Part shown: in pieces, positions 6,215 to 6,523 of the stretch
Numbering within the stretch: position 1 is the stretch's first letter
How the letters are laid out: each line of letters opens with the position of its first letter
Origin: Acidobacteriota bacterium
Lineage (GTDB): Bacteria > Acidobacteriota > Terriglobia > Terriglobales > Acidobacteriaceae
Direction: 5' to 3'
NCBI GenBank assembly: GCA_003224995.1
Contig: QIAI01000180.1
Span: 1-6,523, forward strand
Length of the DNA: 6,523 nt
The notes under the pieces: model-generated
What the model saw: the letters and a program-made list of their open reading frames with translations, nothing else
What the model was told of the DNA's origin: nothing
Databases searched by the model: none
Translations under genes and position numbers: made by a program

Positions 6215-6523
6215 ATGAAGCCCAAGCTGATTGCACTCTTTATGGCCCTGACCATGGTGTCATGGGCGCAGACGTCTACTCCAAACCCAGTTCCCACTCC
6301 CGAGCAGAAATCGACTCCGGCCGACGCCAAGGCAACTTGTCCCTGTTGCGACAAGATGGCTGAGCATGCCGACATGCACGAGGGCATGGCATGTATGCGA
6401 CATGCAGCGAAAAAAGGCGATAAAGCTTCGAAGAAGGACGCCATGGCTTGCTGTGGCAAGGACATGAAAGAGTCCTGCTGCTCGGGTAAAGACGGGAAGT
6501 CCTGCTCGAAAGATGGGAAGATG
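6215..6523 (+). CDS. Exported Cys/Met/His-rich putative metal-binding protein (3' truncated by window edge)
   Basis: 103 residues are visible and the frame is still open at the last base. Residues 1-18 form a signal peptide (MKPKLIALFMALTMVSWA, cleavage likely before Q19), followed by a Pro/Thr/Ser-rich linker (20-40). The mature part has CPCC (42-45), a Met/His cluster (M48, H51, M54, H55, M58, C60, M61, H63), then CC at 79-80 and 88-89 and C97, interspersed with Lys, Asp and Gly. This composition is typical of periplasmic proteins binding Cu(I) or similar soft metals through thiol and thioether ligands, but no named family is recognised. It follows the small secreted Cys/His-rich gene by 98 bp and probably works in the same process. 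The C-terminus, total length and downstream partners are unknown. Confidence 0.82.
   Translation, partial: MKPKLIALFMALTMVSWAQTSTPNPVPTPEQKSTPADAKATCPCCDKMAEHADMHEGMACMRHAAKKGDKASKKDAMACCGKDMKESCCSGKDGKSCSKDGKM

Noticed and set aside
1..6523. CRISPR arrays, tRNA or rRNA genes, insertion sequences
   Set aside because: No regularly spaced repeats, no cloverleaf or rRNA-like sequence and no transposase motifs were seen.

Overview
The window is a moderately GC-rich bacterial stretch of 6.5 kb with every recognisable gene on the + strand. The gene mix fits a soil-type Acidobacteriota (Terriglobia) genome: a PcrA helicase, a cationic-amino-acid-type permease with an extra segment after helix 1, small Cys/His-rich secreted proteins, and AT-rich palindromic spacers. 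That assignment rests on general resemblance, not on a search.

Layout. Bases 1-1419 hold the 3' part of a PcrA/UvrD-type DNA helicase, with motifs V and VI, an unusual acidic segment of about 100 residues in the 2B region, and the C-terminal Tudor-like domain. An AT-rich spacer with imperfect inverted and direct repeats follows. Next come a 73-residue very basic protein containing a perfect 57-bp in-frame tandem duplication (1579-1800) and a strong intrinsic terminator (1811-1842). Then come an APC-superfamily amino acid permease (1945-3513), an adenosine-deaminase-family enzyme (3632-4654), a 352-bp spacer with a REP-like element, and an aspartate/glutamate racemase-family protein that lacks a cysteine at the first active-site motif (5007-5699).

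The right end changes theme. A perfect TGTGA-N6-TCACA palindrome of CRP/FNR type (5720-5737) precedes a small secreted Cys/His-rich protein (5775-6116). After it, a second exported protein very rich in Cys, Met, His and Lys (6215 to the window end) runs off the edge. These two look like a periplasmic metal-handling pair, possibly for copper.

How the genes may work together. The permease, deaminase and racemase-family enzyme could serve scavenging of amino acids and nucleosides, but the spacers between them are long (118 and 352 bp), so a single operon is not shown. The items most worth following up are the CRP-like palindrome ahead of the putative metal pair, the racemase-family protein with an altered active site, the acidic insertion in PcrA, and the recurrent AT-rich palindromic spacers. 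I did not find a clearly new multi-gene system.
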